64,000 nucleotides of DNA from assembly GCF_004358445.1 (NCBI RefSeq), contig NZ_CP037951.1, positions 1 through 64,000 on the forward strand, read 5' to 3'. The stretch comes from Parashewanella tropica (GTDB lineage: Bacteria; Pseudomonadota; Gammaproteobacteria; Enterobacterales; Shewanellaceae). The notes under the pieces are model-generated. The model did not search any database, was not told the origin of the DNA, and saw nothing but the letters and a program-made list of their open reading frames with translations. The first letter of the stretch is position 1. Each line of letters opens with the position of its first letter. Made by a program: the position numbers and the translations under genes. This document shows positions 42,485 to 52,475 of this stretch, in pieces.

Positions 42485-43963
42485 TTAATGATGGTGGTGT
42501 GTTTTTATCGGTCCGCCCCACATTTGCTTTAAAAAGTTCCTTGGGCCTAGGCGTAATAAGCTCATTGAACAAAGCAGTCCAAGGACTAAAGCCGATACAG
42601 TGATGATGGTGACAGATTCATGATCTTGGATAGCAGAAAAGGCTATGGTGTTAGGAAATAACCAATACCCAATAATCACTGCCAGTGCACCAAGTAGGAT
42701 AGGTTTCAGTTGGTGCTTTAAGTGGGTTGCCGTCATCAATGGGGGTAAAATAAGGGTGCACAATATGGCTATTGTGTGCCATTGCTGAAATGCCAAGCTG
42801 GCCGCTAATACAGAAGCACTCAAGAGTGTGAAGCGGCAGATAATCAACAAAGGTAAGATTATCAATACTTGTATCGCAGCCAAAGAAAGAAGACCTGTTG
42901 GTTGTCCGATGATATTCATTAGCAGTAAGCTAAAAATCACTAAGGCGGCATTCCTATCAATTAAGGTTAATGAAGAGCTGTGATGATCTGAAGGTTTAGC
43001 GGGCGAATGATCGGTAAACTTGTAAACCACCAAGCCTGCTAACAATTGGAACAGAGCGTAAGGTAGCCCCAATACCAATAGAGTAAATAATACCACCTCT
43101 GGGGCTAGATGTTGGGGTAAAGCGTTTCTAAATGATGATGGTAACTTGTGTTGTAGGCTTAATCTTACAAATCCCAAAGCCAACGTTAGCAACATGATGG
43201 GCAAAATATCAATAACCCAATGCCAAAACATTGCCAGCTCATGTCCGGAAGTGTGCTGATGACGCTCTCCAAGTTCTGTGAACATGATAATGAACAACAA
43301 CCCTATGCCTAATAAGCTACCAATACCTGCATGGTACTCAGATCGGCCTTGCGGATCTTGGGGCTTATCAACGTGGGGCTGATGCAACACCACATGTAAG
43401 ATAGAGCCCGTTACAAAGGCCTGTAAGTACGCCGTGTTATCAAGCGATAAATGGGAAAGAAGTTGTTCTCCTAACACATAACCAATCGAAGTGAGTAGCA
43501 TCATTAACCCTAATACCACAGCCGCCCAGCGACTGCCCACTTGGGGTTTGAGTAACCACCAAATAGCAATGCCAACGGGAAGACGGTGTAAGATGATCCC
43601 CAAAGCTAATAGCGTCGAGTTTTCTGGTTGCTGGGCTAAGATTAAAGCGCCGCCATCGGTGAGAGTGTGTAACAGAAGCCCACCCACACCGAGTATCAAA
43701 GTGAGGTTGTGAGTTAACTCTGAGTGGCGATGAAAGATCCGCTCACTCATGGTTGGTCCCCACATACCAATCGCGACAAACAGCAATGTCAGCCATCCAC
43801 CGTGTTCAATCAACTCTGGCAAAATATGGATCAATACCAAGCCGCCAAGGGAGACAAAAATAAAACCATCAAGCCCTTTTTGTAATGCAGAGCCTGAAGC
43901 CAGTAGACGATAACAAATAGGGCCGGCAAGCAAGGCCATCAAACTGGCAATGAGATAGAGCAT
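42485..43963 (-). CDS. ZIP-like polytopic membrane protein with permease-like C-terminal half
   Basis: The 492-residue integral membrane protein resembles ZIP metal transporters in its N-terminal half: TM4-like LLHTLTDGGALIL (H99, D103) and TM5-like ILHRLPVGIAIW (H126, P129) occupy the positions of the metal-binding HNxxDG and HExPEG motifs. In the second motif the Glu after His is replaced by Arg. The C-terminal half adds further spans not found in ordinary ZIPs and ends in HHHH. The substrate is unknown; zinc or another divalent metal is plausible. Confidence 0.7.
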   Translation of the reverse strand: MLYLIASLMALLAGPICYRLLASGSALQKGLDGFIFVSLGGLVLIHILPELIEHGGWLTLLFVAIGMWGPTMSERIFHRHSELTHNLTLILGVGGLLLHTLTDGGALILAQQPENSTLLALGIILHRLPVGIAIWWLLKPQVGSRWAAVVLGLMMLLTSIGYVLGEQLLSHLSLDNTAYLQAFVTGSILHVVLHQPHVDKPQDPQGRSEYHAGIGSLLGIGLLFIIMFTELGERHQHTSGHELAMFWHWVIDILPIMLLTLALGFVRLSLQHKLPSSFRNALPQHLAPEVVLFTLLVLGLPYALFQLLAGLVVYKFTDHSPAKPSDHHSSSLTLIDRNAALVIFSLLLMNIIGQPTGLLSLAAIQVLIILPLLIICRFTLLSASVLAASLAFQQWHTIAILCTLILPPLMTATHLKHQLKPILLGALAVIIGYWLFPNTIAFSAIQDHESVTIITVSALVLGLLCSMSLLRLGPRNFLKQMWGGPIKTHHHH

Positions 43964-44287
43964 GAAAAAACCTAGTATATTTAGAATCTTTCGACTCTAA
44001 TGGTGACAATACGGTGGAAACTTTGCTGCATTACGAAAAGGTTAGTGACAGCATGGCATAATTGTATATGGCATTTGCATTTACGCCAAAGCAATTATAA
44101 TCGTATTCTCAAATGCTTACTATTCCCATTTGTAATTTTGCGATATATATACTTGTGAGACTTAATTGTTAACGTCAGGTATTTTATTGTTTACTTAAGG
44201 TAAAGTTTACGGCTTTAGCCTCACTATTTCTCAAAAAGCAGATAGAATTACAATCATTCCTGTTTAACCCCAAATAAAAGACGCTTC
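43964..44287. other. Divergent intergenic region, ZIP-like gene / marC-family gene
   Basis: This 324-bp AT-rich gap separates the divergent ZIP-like and MarC-family genes and must contain both promoters. A TATAAT lies at 44096-44101 on the plus strand, without a strong -35 at ideal spacing. An imperfect inverted repeat ATAATTG...CAATTAT surrounds about 30 bp near 44058-44098. No convincing ORF or RNA gene is visible. Confidence 0.6.
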
Positions 44288-44881
44288 ATGGATATTCTCT
44301 CTGCTACCGTAATGCTATTTTTGATCATGGATCCCCTCGGGAACCTACCGATATTTGCTTCAATATTACGTCATATTGATCCAAAGAAGCGCCGTCGAGT
44401 GTTGATCCGTGAATTGTTAATATCACTTGGGATCATGCTGATATTTTTATATGCCGGTGAGGCCATGTTGGGCTTTTTAGGGCTCAGAACTGAATCTGTT
44501 AGTATTGCGGGTGGTATTATTTTATTCTTAATTGCGATTCGGATGATTTTCCCACAACCGGGTGGCGTGGTGGGGTTAGCCGCAGGTGAAGAGCCATTTA
44601 TTGTTCCGTTGGCTATTCCCTTAATGGCGGGGCCGTCGATTTTAGCAACCTTAATTTTATTAGCGCATACCGATAGCAGTCGTATGACAGACTGGACCAT
44701 TGCCTTGATCATTTCTTGGGGATTAAGTGCCATCATTTTGCTCTTTAACGGCCTGTTTACTAAGGTGCTTGGTGAGAAAGGGTTATCAGCCGTTGAGCGA
44801 TTGATGGGAATGGTACTGGTCATGATTTCAGTGCAAATGTTCCTTGATGGTATCGCAAAATATTTAGGAACGAATGCATAA
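44288..44881 (+). CDS. yhgN: MarC/YhgN-family integral membrane protein
   Basis: The 197-residue protein has about six hydrophobic spans and the family blocks FLIMDPLGNLPIFASIL at the N-terminus and AIPLMAGPSILATLILLA in the middle. The family is annotated as NAAT (neutral amino-acid) transporters, but the actual substrate is unproven. It is closer to YhgN than to MarC. Stop and downstream sequence suggest a monocistronic unit convergent with ubiC. Confidence 0.9.
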   Translation: MDILSATVMLFLIMDPLGNLPIFASILRHIDPKKRRRVLIRELLISLGIMLIFLYAGEAMLGFLGLRTESVSIAGGIILFLIAIRMIFPQPGGVVGLAAGEEPFIVPLAIPLMAGPSILATLILLAHTDSSRMTDWTIALIISWGLSAIILLFNGLFTKVLGEKGLSAVERLMGMVLVMISVQMFLDGIAKYLGTNA

Positions 44882-44939
44882 AAAATGACGTAAAAAACTC
44901 AGCTATGAATACAACATTAAGGTATCCATGGCTGAGTAG

Positions 44940-45497
44940 TTAAGCCATCTGTTCAATCATTCTCACCGCATGAGGCAGAAAAAACTCACTCACCGTCATT
45001 TGTTGGTCTTTATAGGTAAAGAAACGGCGCCTTCCCCATACTTGTTGACATGATTGCCCTAAAGAATGAGAGAGTTGACTGATGTTTCCGTTGGGGAGAG
45101 ATACCGCCACTTCAATATCATTCGGGATAAACTGATGATGACTATATAAAAGCTGTCCTAACGGTTTTGTCCCCAAGCCCTTAAAGTCGACTTGCGTTTG
45201 TTGCAGCAGTGGTTGTGGGATCAAAGTGCGGGCAAAGACCCAAGGAATATCATCCAAACACAACAAAACCTCCCGAACCCATACCTTAGATTGCTTAGGC
45301 ATTTCTTCTTCAAAAGGAGCAAGTAATGCTTCACCTAGCACTTTTACGTCAAATTTTTGGCAGCAAGCCTTAAGTTTTTCAGTTAAACTGCCGCTAGCAA
45401 GTAACCAAGATGTTAAATTTGCTGAATGATCAGGTAAACATGATTCACTTGACCAAGGAATGGGTTCACCATAGGGAAAACTGTGGGAAGGTGACAT
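44940..45497 (-). CDS. ubiC: Chorismate--pyruvate lyase
   Basis: UbiC converts chorismate to 4-hydroxybenzoate, the first committed step of ubiquinone synthesis. Motifs shared with the E. coli enzyme are WVREVLLCLDDIPWVFART, LGTKPLGQLLY, WGRRRFFTY and VSEFFLP. I place the start at ATG 45497 (185 residues), where similarity begins; in-frame starts at 45542 and 45560 would add an unmatched N-terminus, and none has a strong ribosome-binding site. It is divergent from the FliL-like gene. Confidence 0.9.
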   Translation of the reverse strand: MSPSHSFPYGEPIPWSSESCLPDHSANLTSWLLASGSLTEKLKACCQKFDVKVLGEALLAPFEEEMPKQSKVWVREVLLCLDDIPWVFARTLIPQPLLQQTQVDFKGLGTKPLGQLLYSHHQFIPNDIEVAVSLPNGNISQLSHSLGQSCQQVWGRRRFFTYKDQQMTVSEFFLPHAVRMIEQMA

Positions 45498-45609
45498 TAA
45501 TGGCGTATCACTTTGTAGATAGTCAAAATCATAGTGTACCATAGACCGAATACCAATCATTCATGACATGAATAACAGACGAAAATAAGCGAATTTTTGG
45601 GGCAAAATA

Positions 45610-46020
45610 ATGAAAACGCGTTTTTGGCCAGTGATGTTGGCTGGACTTACTCTGCTCGTTTCGGGCTTTTTTGCAAAAGCAGAAGCAAAAATGGGGGAAT
45701 ACCTCTACTATGGCTTTGAGCCAGAGTTTGTGACCAACTATATTTCGTCCACTAGGGGTAAACTTGGATTTGTACGTGTTGGCATGGAGCTCATGGTGCA
45801 AGGCAGTGGAGACTTGGAGTTGGTTGAGCATCATGAGCCCTTACTTCGTTCTGCCATTCTAGAAATTCTTGGTCAGCAGACAGGTGGGCAGGTTAAGTCG
45901 ATCACAGGCCGCGAAGATATTCGAGAGGCATGCTTGCAACGTATTAACGAGTTATTGGAGCAGGAAACCGGTCGCCCGATTGTGACTAACGTGCTGATCA
46001 CTAAGTATCTTTATAACTAA
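45610..46020 (+). CDS. FliL-like protein, orphan paralogue
   Basis: The 136-residue protein has an N-terminal hydrophobic segment (FWPVMLAGLTLLVSGFFAKAEA) that could be a signal peptide or anchor, then a periplasmic FliL-type domain (FVRVGMELMVQ, HHEPLLRSAILEILGQ, LLEQETGRPIVTNVLITKYLYN). FliL modulates stator and flagellar motor function. This copy is far from flagellar genes, so it is a second, stand-alone FliL-family member whose role is unclear. Confidence 0.85.
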   Translation: MKTRFWPVMLAGLTLLVSGFFAKAEAKMGEYLYYGFEPEFVTNYISSTRGKLGFVRVGMELMVQGSGDLELVEHHEPLLRSAILEILGQQTGGQVKSITGREDIREACLQRINELLEQETGRPIVTNVLITKYLYN

Positions 46021-46041
46021 GCTACCAGAAATTGAGCAATA

Positions 46042-46067
46042 AAAAACCAGCCATTTGGCTGGTTTTT
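46042..46067. terminator. Bidirectional rho-independent terminator
   Basis: AAAAACCAGCC-ATTT-GGCTGGTTTTT is a perfect 11-bp stem with T-runs on both strands. It lies between the convergent FliL-like gene (stop 46020) and pckA (stop 46085) and serves both. Confidence 0.92.
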
Positions 46068-46084
46068 GTATAAATGAGTACAGT

Positions 46085-47629
46085 TTACAGTCTTGGCCCT
46101 GCTTGCTTAATCGCATCTGACACAGAGTATTTAGCAAAATTATCGGTAAATTCTTTCGCTAATTGCTGAGCGTACTTTTGATATTCACCTTTGTCATTCC
46201 AAGTATTTACTGGGTTTAATAGTTCATTATCAACACCTGAAACCGCCACAGGAATATTCAAGTTCAATAGCTCTAAATGAGTGGTTTCAACATCCGCTAG
46301 CTCACCAGACACAATCGCATCAATGATGGCGCGAGTGGTTGGGATATCAAAACGTTTGCCCACACCGTAAGCACCGCCAGTCCAACCCGTATTTACTAGG
46401 TATACTTGGCTACCGAATGATTCGATACGCTCCATCAATAGTTCAGCATAAACGCTGGCTGGGCGAGGGAAGAATGGTGCACCAAAACAAGTCGAGAATG
46501 TCGATTGAATTGCAGCGGTAGAGCCCATTTCAGTAGAGCCGACTTTAGCGGTATACCCAGATAAGAAATGAAAAGCGGCTTGCTCTTTAGTGAGTTTAGA
46601 TACAGGAGGCAGCACGCCTGAAACGTCACAGGTTAAGAACACAACAGCACGAGGTTCACCGCTACGGTTATCTTGTTTACGAAGCTCAACATGCTCAAGT
46701 GGATAAGCCGCGCGGCTGTTTTCCGTTAAGCTGGTGTCGTCAAAGTCAGGTGTGCGCGTTTCATCTAGCATTACGTTTTCAAGCACAGTACCAAAACGAA
46801 TAGCATTCCAAATCACAGGTTCGTTTTTCTGGCTTAAGTTAATGCATTTTGCGTAACAGCCGCCTTCAATATTGAATACGCCACCCGGTGCCCAGCCGTG
46901 CTCATCGTCACCAATCAAGAAACGCTTTGGATCGGCCGATAGCGTGGTTTTACCGGTACCTGATAAACCGAAGAATAAAGTCGTGTCACCCTCTGCGCCA
47001 ACATTGGCGGAGCAGTGCATTGGCAATACGCCTTTTGCTGGTAATAAGAAGTTTTGAACAGAGAACATCGACTTCTTCATTTCACCCGCGTACTTTAGGC
47101 CTGCAAGTAGGACTTTACGCTCAGCAAAGTTGATCACAACCGTGGCGTTAGAGTTAGTGCCATCACGCTCAGGGTCGCACTCAAAGCCAGGGGCGTTCAT
47201 GATTTGCCAAATCGCTTTGTCACCTTTATTAAAGGTTTCTGGTACGATGAACATGTTACGAGCAAATAAATGATGCCATGCATATTCCGTTGTCACACGA
47301 ACGGGAAGGTAATGTGCAGGATCGGCGCCTACTTCTAAGTCAGAAACAAACAGCTCTTCTTTTTCAGAAAGATAGGTTTCAACACGACTCCAAAGGGCGG
47401 TAAATGCTTCTGGAGCGAATGGCTTATTGACATTGCCCCAGTCGATATCCGCTTCACTGCTGGCTTCCTTCACAATAAAACGATCATTAGGCGAGCGACC
47501 TGTACGTTCTCCAGTGCGAGCCACAAGTGCACCTGCTGCGGTTAACTCGCTTTCTCCACGCTTTAATGACAGCTCAATTAATTCTGCAGGGGTAAGGTTA
47601 TGGTGTGTACGATGTGTTCCATCAGCCAT
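46085..47629 (-). CDS. pckA: Phosphoenolpyruvate carboxykinase (ATP)
   Basis: PckA converts oxaloacetate and ATP to phosphoenolpyruvate in gluconeogenesis. The 514-residue protein has the kinase-1a loop GLSGTGKT at 221-228, the metal-binding LIGDDEHGW at 238-246 and the RTG substrate motif near the N-terminus ([12 protein letters not shown]). GGAGA precedes the ATG. It shares a bidirectional terminator with the FliL-like gene. Confidence 0.98.
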   Translation of the reverse strand: MADGTHRTHHNLTPAELIELSLKRGESELTAAGALVARTGERTGRSPNDRFIVKEASSEADIDWGNVNKPFAPEAFTALWSRVETYLSEKEELFVSDLEVGADPAHYLPVRVTTEYAWHHLFARNMFIVPETFNKGDKAIWQIMNAPGFECDPERDGTNSNATVVINFAERKVLLAGLKYAGEMKKSMFSVQNFLLPAKGVLPMHCSANVGAEGDTTLFFGLSGTGKTTLSADPKRFLIGDDEHGWAPGGVFNIEGGCYAKCINLSQKNEPVIWNAIRFGTVLENVMLDETRTPDFDDTSLTENSRAAYPLEHVELRKQDNRSGEPRAVVFLTCDVSGVLPPVSKLTKEQAAFHFLSGYTAKVGSTEMGSTAAIQSTFSTCFGAPFFPRPASVYAELLMERIESFGSQVYLVNTGWTGGAYGVGKRFDIPTTRAIIDAIVSGELADVETTHLELLNLNIPVAVSGVDNELLNPVNTWNDKGEYQKYAQQLAKEFTDNFAKYSVSDAIKQAGPRL

Positions 47630-47808
47630 AAGAAGGGTCTCCGTTACAATGCAAGATGTTAAAGCTCAAACCTATTTTAAGGACAGAATAAGAGCTGAAA
47701 TTGCCGCTTATAAACGGCATTATTATGTGTGACTTGAGCCACTAATTTTTATGCTGAGAATTGTAACTTAGTTGAAATAAAAAGCGATGAATTTTACGGC
47801 AGTGGACA

Positions 47809-47834
47809 TAAAAAAGCCGGGAATGATCCCGGCT
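47809..47834 (-). terminator. Rho-independent terminator of hslO
   Basis: On the minus strand AGCCGGGA-TCAT-TCCCGGCT forms an 8-bp GC-rich stem followed by TTTTTATG. It lies 17 bp after the hslO stop and ends the hslR-hslO unit. Confidence 0.9.
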
Positions 47835-47851
47835 ACGAATGTTTACACAGA

Positions 47852-48721
47852 TTATTGTACAGTATTAGAGGTATGAGCGTGGGCAAATAGCGCTGCGACG
47901 TCAATGCTGTCGAATTTATAATGGGTATTACAGTATTCACAACCCATCCTGATTTCGCCCAAATCAGCCAGCATGGCTTCGACTTCTGTTTGAGGTAATG
48001 ACAGCAGAGCTTGGCCTGTGCGTTCTTTGGAGCACGAACATTTAAAGCTGACATCTACAGGATCAAACAAGCGTACTTGCTCTTGGTGATACAGGCGATG
48101 CAACACTTCTGTTGCAGGTAAACCAAATAACTCTTCAGGCTTGATGGTGTGAGTCAGCTGAGTGAGATGATCGAAGTCATCATCCGATTTTACATTGTTG
48201 CCGCTCGCTGGAAGCACTTGCAAGAACATACCGCCTGCTTGTTTGCCGTCAGCAAATAACCATAAATGGGTCGGGAGCTGTTCTGATTGCATGAAATAAG
48301 CTTCAATACATTCAGCCAATGTGGGTTTGTTTAGCTCCACTACGCCTTGATAACGCTCACCGTCAGTTGGTGTTAAGGTGATCACCACATAACCTTTACC
48401 AAACATATCACTCAGGCTGGCATCATCGGCAATATTGCCTTCCCAGCGAGCGACACCACGATGTTGCTGCTTATCATTGCTGTTGATCACCGCTAATGAC
48501 ACTGGGCCATTACCTTGAATTTGTACCGCAATATCACCACTGAATTTTAATGTTGCAGTTAACAGTGATGTTGCCGCCATTAATTCCCCAAGCAATAGTT
48601 GCAGCGCTTTGGGGTAAGTGTGGGCATGAATGATTTGCTGATAACTGTCTTGCAGTTGAACCATTTCACCACGCACGTCGGCGTTATCGAACAAATAGCG
48701 ATGTAACTTGTCTATACTCAT
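47852..48721 (-). CDS. hslO: Redox-regulated chaperone Hsp33
   Basis: Hsp33 is a cytosolic holdase activated by oxidation of a zinc-bound cysteine cluster. Starting at ATG 48721 gives 289 residues that align with E. coli Hsp33 from its N-terminus; a GTG four codons earlier overlaps the hslR stop and is less likely. The redox switch CxC-CxxC is present ([10 protein letters not shown] and MGCEYCN). It follows hslR directly, in a heat-shock pair. Confidence 0.96.
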   Translation of the reverse strand: MSIDKLHRYLFDNADVRGEMVQLQDSYQQIIHAHTYPKALQLLLGELMAATSLLTATLKFSGDIAVQIQGNGPVSLAVINSNDKQQHRGVARWEGNIADDASLSDMFGKGYVVITLTPTDGERYQGVVELNKPTLAECIEAYFMQSEQLPTHLWLFADGKQAGGMFLQVLPASGNNVKSDDDFDHLTQLTHTIKPEELFGLPATEVLHRLYHQEQVRLFDPVDVSFKCSCSKERTGQALLSLPQTEVEAMLADLGEIRMGCEYCNTHYKFDSIDVAALFAHAHTSNTVQ

Positions 48722-48729
48722 TGTTGGTC

Positions 48730-49143
48730 TCACTCAATATCGCCTTGATGTTGTTTAAAACGTACAATCTGGCGACGTTGTTTTTTATCAGGTTTAGTGT
48801 CTGGAATCGGATTGTTTAAGCGCTGCAGCCGACGAGTTTCGGCATTGGTGGCACGCTTTTGAATGCTTTGTTCGGTCTCTTGATATAGGGTTTGCGCAAC
48901 AATGGCCTGACCACGTTGGTCACTTAAAGCCATTATGATGATCTCTTTTTCATCAAAGCCTTGACGCAAACGGATAAGAGCCCCAATTTCAGCATTCTTA
49001 CTGGATTTCGTACGCTGGCCGTTGTAGTGTACTTTGCCACCATCGATCATCTGCTTGGCGATAGCACGAGTTTTATAAAAACGCGCAGCCCACAACCACT
49101 TATCAAGGCGGACTGTGGTAACGGTTTTAGGTTCGGATCGCAT
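48730..49143 (-). CDS. hslR: Ribosome-associated heat-shock protein Hsp15
   Basis: Hsp15 is an S4-domain RNA-binding protein that rescues 50S subunits carrying stalled peptidyl-tRNA. The 137-residue protein has the S4 motif [32 protein letters not shown] near the N-terminus and a basic C-terminal tail. It is the first gene of hslR-hslO, with a 233-bp gap to the divergent gspC. Confidence 0.95.
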   Translation of the reverse strand: MRSEPKTVTTVRLDKWLWAARFYKTRAIAKQMIDGGKVHYNGQRTKSSKNAEIGALIRLRQGFDEKEIIIMALSDQRGQAIVAQTLYQETEQSIQKRATNAETRRLQRLNNPIPDTKPDKKQRRQIVRFKQHQGDIE

Positions 49144-49376
49144 GTAGTCTCCTAACGGGGCTAGAGTAGAAGTTCAGGTGGCTCAGCCAAGGTTCAGTAG
49201 AAGTTTGTAATAGTCTTATAAAGAATAAAGAGTAAAATTACGAAATTGTGACGCAAAGTAGCATAATTAAATGGCTTTCGGCAATGACGAAACTGTTAAA
49301 GGCTTGTTGCAAATTAAAGGCTAGGGTAGCATGGGCAGATTGCGTCAAATAACGATAGGTTTCAGAATACCAAAAA

Positions 49377-50300
49377 ATGGATGCATTAGATAAAGTTATC
49401 ACGAGGGTGGTTGGTTTACCTCACAAACCGCTTAGTCGTATCGTAGTTGGATTGGGCTTAGTGCTCTGTCTGTATTTATTGGCGCAATTGACTTGGCAAC
49501 TGGTCCCGAATCCCAGTACATCAAGTGTGCCTTGGAAACCGTCGGCGACGAGCTCTTCTGCCTCTCGCGCTGATGTGAATATCGAGCCTATCTTAAATTT
49601 ATCTCTGTTTGGTAAGCATGATGCTACCCAAGCGACAAAAGCGCCTGAGCCAGAGCCCACATTAATTACTGATGCGCCTAAATCATCGCTATCGATACAA
49701 TTAACTGGGGTGGTGGCGTCAACGGCGAAAAAGCAAGGTATCGCCATTATCGCTTCTGGCGGTGATCAGTCTACGTACTCAATTGGTGACAGAATTAAAA
49801 ACACATCTGCTTCTTTAAAAGAGGTGTATGCCGACAGGGTTATCATTACCAACGCGGGGCGCTTTGAAACCGTGATGCTGGACGGATTGCAATTTACCAC
49901 CGAAGTCGGCGCTAACCGAGCGTTACAACAAGCTTCACGAAAAAAACCAATAAAGAAAATTGAGAAAAAAAATGATCCCAAACTGGCGGCGCAAATCGCG
50001 CAAACTCGCCGTGAAGTTCTCAATGATCCAAGAAAAATTACCGATTATATGCAGGTATCGCCGATTCGAAGAAATGGGCAAATGCAAGGGTATCGACTAT
50101 CTCCGGGGATGAAACCGAGCTTATTTAGAGCGGCGGGTTTTAAATCGGGCGATATTGCAAAAAGTATAAATGGCTATGATTTAACCGATATGTCGCAAGC
50201 ATTACAAGTGATGGCAGGTCTACAAGATATGACTGACATCTCGATTACGGTTGAACGGCAAGGACAACTCATTGAAATTGATTTCGGGTTACCTAATTAA
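49377..50300 (+). CDS. gspC: Type II secretion protein GspC
   Basis: GspC links the inner-membrane platform to the outer-membrane secretin and contributes substrate specificity. The 307-residue protein has one N-terminal membrane span (about 21-43), a periplasmic HR domain (about 70-180) and a C-terminal PDZ-like domain (about 235-305, with QGYRLSPGMKPSLFRAAGFKSGD). It is the first gene of the gspC-N operon. Confidence 0.95.
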   Translation: MDALDKVITRVVGLPHKPLSRIVVGLGLVLCLYLLAQLTWQLVPNPSTSSVPWKPSATSSSASRADVNIEPILNLSLFGKHDATQATKAPEPEPTLITDAPKSSLSIQLTGVVASTAKKQGIAIIASGGDQSTYSIGDRIKNTSASLKEVYADRVIITNAGRFETVMLDGLQFTTEVGANRALQQASRKKPIKKIEKKNDPKLAAQIAQTRREVLNDPRKITDYMQVSPIRRNGQMQGYRLSPGMKPSLFRAAGFKSGDIAKSINGYDLTDMSQALQVMAGLQDMTDISITVERQGQLIEIDFGLPN

Positions 50301-50333
50301 CGAATGAGCATAAGGCTTAGGGGAAGTTTTAGA

Positions 50334-52472
50334 ATGAAGAATAACAAGATAGGACGAAAGTGGCTTGCCAGTCTGTTAACGGGCCTCGTCCTTCTGTCAC
50401 CTACTGCGTCATGGTCAGCTGAATATGCGGCTAATTTTAAAGGCACAGATATTCAAGAGTTCATCAATACGGTAGGAAAAAATCTTAACAAGACCATCAT
50501 TATTGATCCGACCATTCGTGGCAAAATCAATGTTCGCAGCTATGACTTACTGAATGAAGAGCAGTACTATCAGTTCTTTTTAAACGTATTGCAGGTTTAT
50601 GGCTATGCGGTTGTGGACATGGATCACAACATCATTAAGGTCATCAAAGACAAAGACGCGAAAACGTCTTCGATTCGTGTGGCTGATGATAAAAAGCCCG
50701 GTCAAGGCGATGAAATGGTCACTCGAATTGTGGCCTTATACAACACCCAAGCTAAACTCCTTGCGCCACTGCTTCGTCAGCTAAATGACAATGCAGGTGG
50801 CGGTAATGTGGTTAATTACGACCCATCTAATGTATTGATGATCACCGGCCGAGCAGCTGTCGTTGACAAGCTGGTGGAGATTGTACGTCGTGTCGATAAA
50901 CAAGGGGATACGTCGGTTCAGGTATTACCGCTTAAATATGCTTCTGCCAGCGAGGTGGTGCGTATTATGGATACTTTGTATCGTCAAAATCGCAGCAGTT
51001 CTCAGCTTAATGGCGGCACTCCAAAAGTCGTTGCTGATGAACGCACTAACTCTGTAGTGATCAGTGGTGATGAAAAAAGCCGAATTCGTGCAATGGATCT
51101 CATCAAACGCTTAGATGAAGAGCAAGCCAGCACAGGTAACACCAAAGTGCGTTACCTGCGCTATGCCAAAGCGGATGACTTGGTTAACGTATTAACGGGC
51201 GTAGCCCAAAAGCTAACTAAGGATAAAAAAGGACGCAGTAAAGGCTCAAGCAGCAGTTCTTCCTCTTCATCTCAAGGTAAAGGTGATGTGTCAGTTGTGG
51301 CTCACGAAGAAACCAACTCTTTGGTGATCACCGCTGAGCCAGCAGAAATGCGAACCCTTGATAATGTCATCAATCAGCTTGATGTACGCCCAGCCCAAGT
51401 TTTGGTTGAAGCCATCATTGTTGAAGTGTCAGAAGGCGATAATGTCGGCTTTGGTGTCCAATGGGGCAGTGCCAGAGGTGGTATTTCTCAATTTAATAAC
51501 TTAGGTGCCAGTATCGGTGAAATTGGTGCAGGTGTATGGAAAGCCCGTCCAGTTAAAGGAACGACGGTTTGTACGGGGGTTGGCAGTGAAAATTGTACCA
51601 AAAACCCAGATCAAGACGGTGACGTAACCCTATTAGCTCAAGCCTTAGGTAAAATTAATGGTATGGCATGGGGCATCGCCTCGGGCGATTTCGGCGCCTT
51701 AGTACAAGCGATCGCCGGTGATACCAATTCAAACGTTCTTGCAACACCATCGATTACAACCCTAGATAACCAAGAAGCCAACTTTATTGTCGGTGACGAA
51801 GTGCCGGTGATCACTGGTTCTTCGACCAGTTCAGGTTCAACCACTAGTAACCCATTCCAAACCGTTGAACGTAAAGAAGTGGGTGTGAAGCTGAAAGTGG
51901 TGCCGCAAATTAACGAAGGCAGCTCTGTAAAACTGACTATTGAGCAAGAAGTCTCTGGTGTAAACGGCAACACAGGTGTGGATATTTCGTTCTCGACGCG
52001 TCGTTTGACCACAACTGTGATGGCAGATTCAGGTCAAATTGTAGTGCTTGGTGGTTTGATTAACGAAGAAGTGCAAGAAAGCGTGCAAAAAGTACCAATT
52101 CTTGGTGACATCCCAATTCTGGGGCACCTATTTAAGTCTTCATCCAGTAAAAAGACCAAGCGTAACCTGATGGTATTCATCAAACCAACGATTATTAAAG
52201 ACGGTCTAACTATGGAAGGCATCGCGGGTCGTAAGTACAACTACTTCCGTGCTCTACAACTTGAGCAACAAGACAAAGGCGTTAACTTAATGCCGAACAC
52301 TAAAGTGCCAGTATTGCAAGAGTGGGATCAGTCTAAGCATGTACCTAAAGAAGTGAATGACATTCTTGAGCGCTACAAACAAGGTAAAGGTTTAGATACC
52401 AAAATGCGCCGCAGCGATGACGCCCTTAAGGTTGTCACCGAAAGCAAAAATAAAGACACGGAAAAGAAGTAG
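50334..52472 (+). CDS. gspD: Type II secretion secretin GspD
   Basis: GspD forms the outer-membrane secretin channel. I chose ATG 50334, preceded by AGGGGA, giving 712 residues with a signal peptide ending SWSAEYA; an ATG at 50304 lacks a ribosome-binding site. The N0 to N3 domains precede the secretin core with VPILGDIPILGHLF and KRNLMVFIKPTII. A serine-rich linker lies in the N3 region. The tail after about residue 630 could be the pilotin-binding S-domain; no pilotin gene is seen here. Confidence 0.96.
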   Translation: MKNNKIGRKWLASLLTGLVLLSPTASWSAEYAANFKGTDIQEFINTVGKNLNKTIIIDPTIRGKINVRSYDLLNEEQYYQFFLNVLQVYGYAVVDMDHNIIKVIKDKDAKTSSIRVADDKKPGQGDEMVTRIVALYNTQAKLLAPLLRQLNDNAGGGNVVNYDPSNVLMITGRAAVVDKLVEIVRRVDKQGDTSVQVLPLKYASASEVVRIMDTLYRQNRSSSQLNGGTPKVVADERTNSVVISGDEKSRIRAMDLIKRLDEEQASTGNTKVRYLRYAKADDLVNVLTGVAQKLTKDKKGRSKGSSSSSSSSSQGKGDVSVVAHEETNSLVITAEPAEMRTLDNVINQLDVRPAQVLVEAIIVEVSEGDNVGFGVQWGSARGGISQFNNLGASIGEIGAGVWKARPVKGTTVCTGVGSENCTKNPDQDGDVTLLAQALGKINGMAWGIASGDFGALVQAIAGDTNSNVLATPSITTLDNQEANFIVGDEVPVITGSSTSSGSTTSNPFQTVERKEVGVKLKVVPQINEGSSVKLTIEQEVSGVNGNTGVDISFSTRRLTTTVMADSGQIVVLGGLINEEVQESVQKVPILGDIPILGHLFKSSSSKKTKRNLMVFIKPTIIKDGLTMEGIAGRKYNYFRALQLEQQDKGVNLMPNTKVPVLQEWDQSKHVPKEVNDILERYKQGKGLDTKMRRSDDALKVVTESKNKDTEKK

Positions 52473-52475
52473 CCC

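Noticed and set aside
47690-47745. Possible CRP-like site TGTGACTTGAGCCACT upstream of pckA.
   Set aside because: Only the left half-site matches the TGTGA-N6-TCACA pattern well, which is too weak to report as a feature.
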